The notes beneath the pieces were generated by a model. The model made no database searches. It saw only the letters and a list, made by a program, of their open reading frames with translations, and was not told where the DNA came from. Made by a program: the position numbers and the translations under genes. From positions 1 to 7,695 of the forward strand of contig CAMCYM010000077.1 in NCBI GenBank assembly GCA_945883885.1: a stretch of DNA of 7,695 bases, written 5' to 3'. Shown here in pieces: positions 5,878-7,695 of the stretch (position 1 is its first letter; every line of letters begins with the position of its first letter). This DNA is from Chryseobacterium gleum. Its GTDB lineage: Bacteria; Bacteroidota; Bacteroidia; Flavobacteriales_D; Sanyastnellaceae.

Positions 5878-7647
5878 ATGGCTCTGCGCGTGTATTTGCT
5901 GGCGTTTACGGGGGTAGCTGCGGCGCTGCTTCCAGGGGGGCTGGACCCGGTGGGGTCGGTGGCACCGGAGGGCGGAGTGCCTCTGGATTCCATGGAGGTG
6001 CGCGGCGGGGACGTGGCCCGCGAGGGCTTACATTCCCCACTGGCCATTCCATTGAAACTCACGGGGAACTTCGGCGAACTGCGGACCGACCACTTCCACG
6101 CCGGGCTGGATTTCAAGACGATGGAAACCGAGGGCCACCGGGTGCTGGCGGCCCACGACGGCGTCGTCGCGCGGGTGGTCGTTTCGCCCGTCGGCTACGG
6201 CCAAGCGGTGTACCTGCGCTCGCCCGACGGCATCACCACGGTGTACGGCCACCTCAAGGAATTCGCGGAACCGCTGGCTTCGTGGATCCGCGACCGCCAA
6301 TACGCGGACGCCACCTTCTCCCTCGACGTGCGCCCGGACGTCGAGTTTGCCTTTCGAGCTGGCGAAATCCTCGGACTTTCAGGCAATTCCGGCTCCAGTG
6401 CCGGGCCGCACCTGCACTTCGAAGTGCGCGAAACGGCCACGGACCGGCCCATCAACCCGCTGCTTTGGGGCCTGCCCATTGCGGACAGCCGGCCGCCTGC
6501 GGTCCGCGCGGTATGGGTGCTTCCTGAACCGGGCACGCTGGTGGCGGGATCGGCCGCGCCGCGCCGCATCGAGCCGGGCACGCTGTCCATCGAAGCGACG
6601 GGGCCCGTGCGGTTTGCGGTCGAGGCCTACGACAAGTTGAGTGCGACGGAGAATGTTTGCGGGGTCTACCGCACGTGCCTCGAAGTGGACGGGGTGTCGT
6701 GCTTCGACGTGGAGCTGGACACGCTGGATTTTGGGGTCGCGCGCGACATGAATGCCCACACGGTGTACACGGAATGGCGGCGTTCGCGCGACCAAATCCA
6801 CCGCCTGCACCGACTCCCCGGCAACCGCCTGCCCATCTACAGCGGGGACGAGCGGTCCGCCTGCATCGCGGCAGCCCCCGGCACGGCCCGCCGCATCGCG
6901 GTCAAGGCCGAGGACGTCCACGGCAACGTCGCCGAGTTCGCCTTCGACCTCGTCGGCACCGATCCCCCTCCCGCCGCCCCGCCTTCCCTCACCGACGCGC
7001 CCCCCGCCCCGCTCCCGCACCACCACGCCCTTCGGCACGACCGCGACCTGGTCCTTGAACACGGCGGCGCCCGCGTCACCGTCGCGGCCGGGACGTTCTA
7101 CGACGACTGCGCGTTCCGCTTCGAGGAGGTCGCGCCGGGGGTTTGGGCCATCGGCGATGCGTGGATTCCGATCGCCCGCGAATTCACGGTCGAATTGCCG
7201 CTCCCAGACGGCCCAGCCAGCACGTGGGTCATCGAAAAACGCAACGCCGCCGGTGGCCGCGAAAAGGTCCTCCTGCCCGCTTCGGTTCCCGCCGCTGACG
7301 CTGCACGCATCGCCTTTTCGACGAAGGAAGGAGGGCGCTTTGCCGTCGTCGCCGACCTGCGCCCGCCGGCCATCTCCGCCGGCTTCAAGGTCACTTCACC
7401 GGTCACCCGGCTCCGCATGCGCGAAATCGACTTCACCGTCCGCGACGCCCTGTCAGGCATTTCCCGCATCGATGCGTGGTTCGATGGCGCCTGGATCCTC
7501 ATGCGGTACGATGCGAAGAATGCGCGGATTTGGTACGACGCCCGCGACGGCTGCATCCCTGCCGGCGCCGAAGGCACGTTGCGTGTTGAGGTGCGTGACC
7601 GCGTCGGCCATGTGGGGGCGTGGGAGGGGAGGGTGAGGAGGGAGTGA
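5878..7647 (+). CDS. M23 family metallopeptidase, probable peptidoglycan hydrolase
   Basis: This is a zinc-dependent endopeptidase of the LytM/lysostaphin fold, expected to cut peptidoglycan cross-links or act as a cell-envelope protease outside the cytoplasm. The protein has 589 residues. Residues 1-20 (MALRVYLLAFTGVAAALLPG) look like a signal peptide or anchor. The catalytic domain spans about 50-200. It has H74 and D78 in HFHAGLDF, H125 in YGHL and H178-L-H180 in GPHLHFEVR, so the zinc ligands and catalytic histidine are present. SPLAIPLKLTGNFGELR and INPLLWG are typical of Bacteroidota members. The remaining 390 residues look like two or more beta-rich accessory domains, with a His/Pro-rich linker near 360-385 and a VRDALSGISRIDAWFDG segment near 521-537 reminiscent of Ig-like modules. 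The gene is divergent from the zapA group across 58 nt. The start at 5878 gives the signal-like N-terminus; no ribosome site is visible. Confidence 0.93.
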   Translation: MALRVYLLAFTGVAAALLPGGLDPVGSVAPEGGVPLDSMEVRGGDVAREGLHSPLAIPLKLTGNFGELRTDHFHAGLDFKTMETEGHRVLAAHDGVVARVVVSPVGYGQAVYLRSPDGITTVYGHLKEFAEPLASWIRDRQYADATFSLDVRPDVEFAFRAGEILGLSGNSGSSAGPHLHFEVRETATDRPINPLLWGLPIADSRPPAVRAVWVLPEPGTLVAGSAAPRRIEPGTLSIEATGPVRFAVEAYDKLSATENVCGVYRTCLEVDGVSCFDVELDTLDFGVARDMNAHTVYTEWRRSRDQIHRLHRLPGNRLPIYSGDERSACIAAAPGTARRIAVKAEDVHGNVAEFAFDLVGTDPPPAAPPSLTDAPPAPLPHHHALRHDRDLVLEHGGARVTVAAGTFYDDCAFRFEEVAPGVWAIGDAWIPIAREFTVELPLPDGPASTWVIEKRNAAGGREKVLLPASVPAADAARIAFSTKEGGRFAVVADLRPPAISAGFKVTSPVTRLRMREIDFTVRDALSGISRIDAWFDGAWILMRYDAKNARIWYDARDGCIPAGAEGTLRVEVRDRVGHVGAWEGRVRRE

Positions 7648-7648
7648 G

Positions 7649-7665
7649 GCGACGCTGCGCGTCGC
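7649..7665. terminator. Perfect 7-bp hairpin after the M23 peptidase stop
   Basis: GCGACGC-TGC-GCGTCGC forms a fully paired 7-bp stem with a 3-nt loop, starting 2 nt after the stop codon. It lacks a following T run, so it is not a classical intrinsic terminator. It could still end transcription, protect the 3' end, or be part of an intergenic repeat, because a hexanucleotide repeat follows within 4 nt. Confidence 0.5.
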
Positions 7666-7668
7666 GGG

Positions 7669-7695
7669 TTGAGATTGAGATTGAGATTGAGGTTG
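7669..7695 (+). repeat. TTGAGA hexanucleotide tandem repeat, cut by window edge
   Basis: Three exact TTGAGA units, one TTGAGG and a further TTG run to the window end, so the true length is unknown. The unit resembles the TTTGAG/TTCGAG units inside the flippase gene on its coding strand. It lies downstream of the peptidase gene and its hairpin, and I see no coding role. Confidence 0.9.

Noticed and set aside
6379..7062. Minus-strand open frames inside the M23 peptidase gene.
   Set aside because: They are antisense to a gene with intact catalytic motifs and show no domain-like sequence.

Overview
This window reads as a GC-rich chromosomal segment from a member of the Bacteroidota, probably a high-GC lineage near Flavobacteriales. 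The placement is an inference from three things. Two intergenic regions carry perfect copies of the Bacteroidota -7 promoter box TAnnTTTG. Start codons follow pyrimidine-rich leaders with no AGGAGG-type ribosome binding site. The gene content also fits: a DUF4476-like protein, a coiled-coil gene followed by zapA and rny, a serC-serA pair, and a large M23 peptidase with the sequence style of Bacteroidota homologues. No RNA genes, CRISPR array, insertion sequence or phage gene was found. No stretch of 300 bases lacks a gene.

Seven genes lie on the minus strand and are best read from right to left. A small coiled-coil protein (5526-5819), ZapA (5222-5515, GTG start), RNase Y (3667-5205) and a Wzx-type polysaccharide flippase (2121-3662) are packed with gaps of 10, 16 and 4 nt. 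They probably form one transcript starting at a TACATTTG box at 5846-5853. After a 50-nt gap with a second box (TATCTTTG, 2084-2091) comes a DUF4476-like secreted protein (1381-2070). A 70-nt gap follows, then serC (255-1310) and, 12 nt later, the first 80 codons of serA, cut by the left edge. SerA and SerC catalyse consecutive steps of serine synthesis from 3-phosphoglycerate.

One gene lies on the plus strand: a 589-residue M23 family metallopeptidase (5878-7647). It is divergent from the coiled-coil/zapA group across a 58-nt intergenic region. A perfect 7-bp hairpin and a TTGAGA hexanucleotide repeat follow its stop codon, and the repeat runs to the window edge.

Most of the window is ordinary housekeeping. 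The most unusual feature is inside the flippase gene: an imprecise hexanucleotide tandem repeat directly followed by a run of nine G (coding strand). Together they replace a normally short loop with a Ser/Leu- and Gly-rich insert, and the G run is a plausible site of slipped-strand on/off switching. A related TTGAG-type hexanucleotide repeat recurs at the right edge, suggesting a dispersed microsatellite in this genome. I see no convincing evidence of a previously undescribed multi-gene system.
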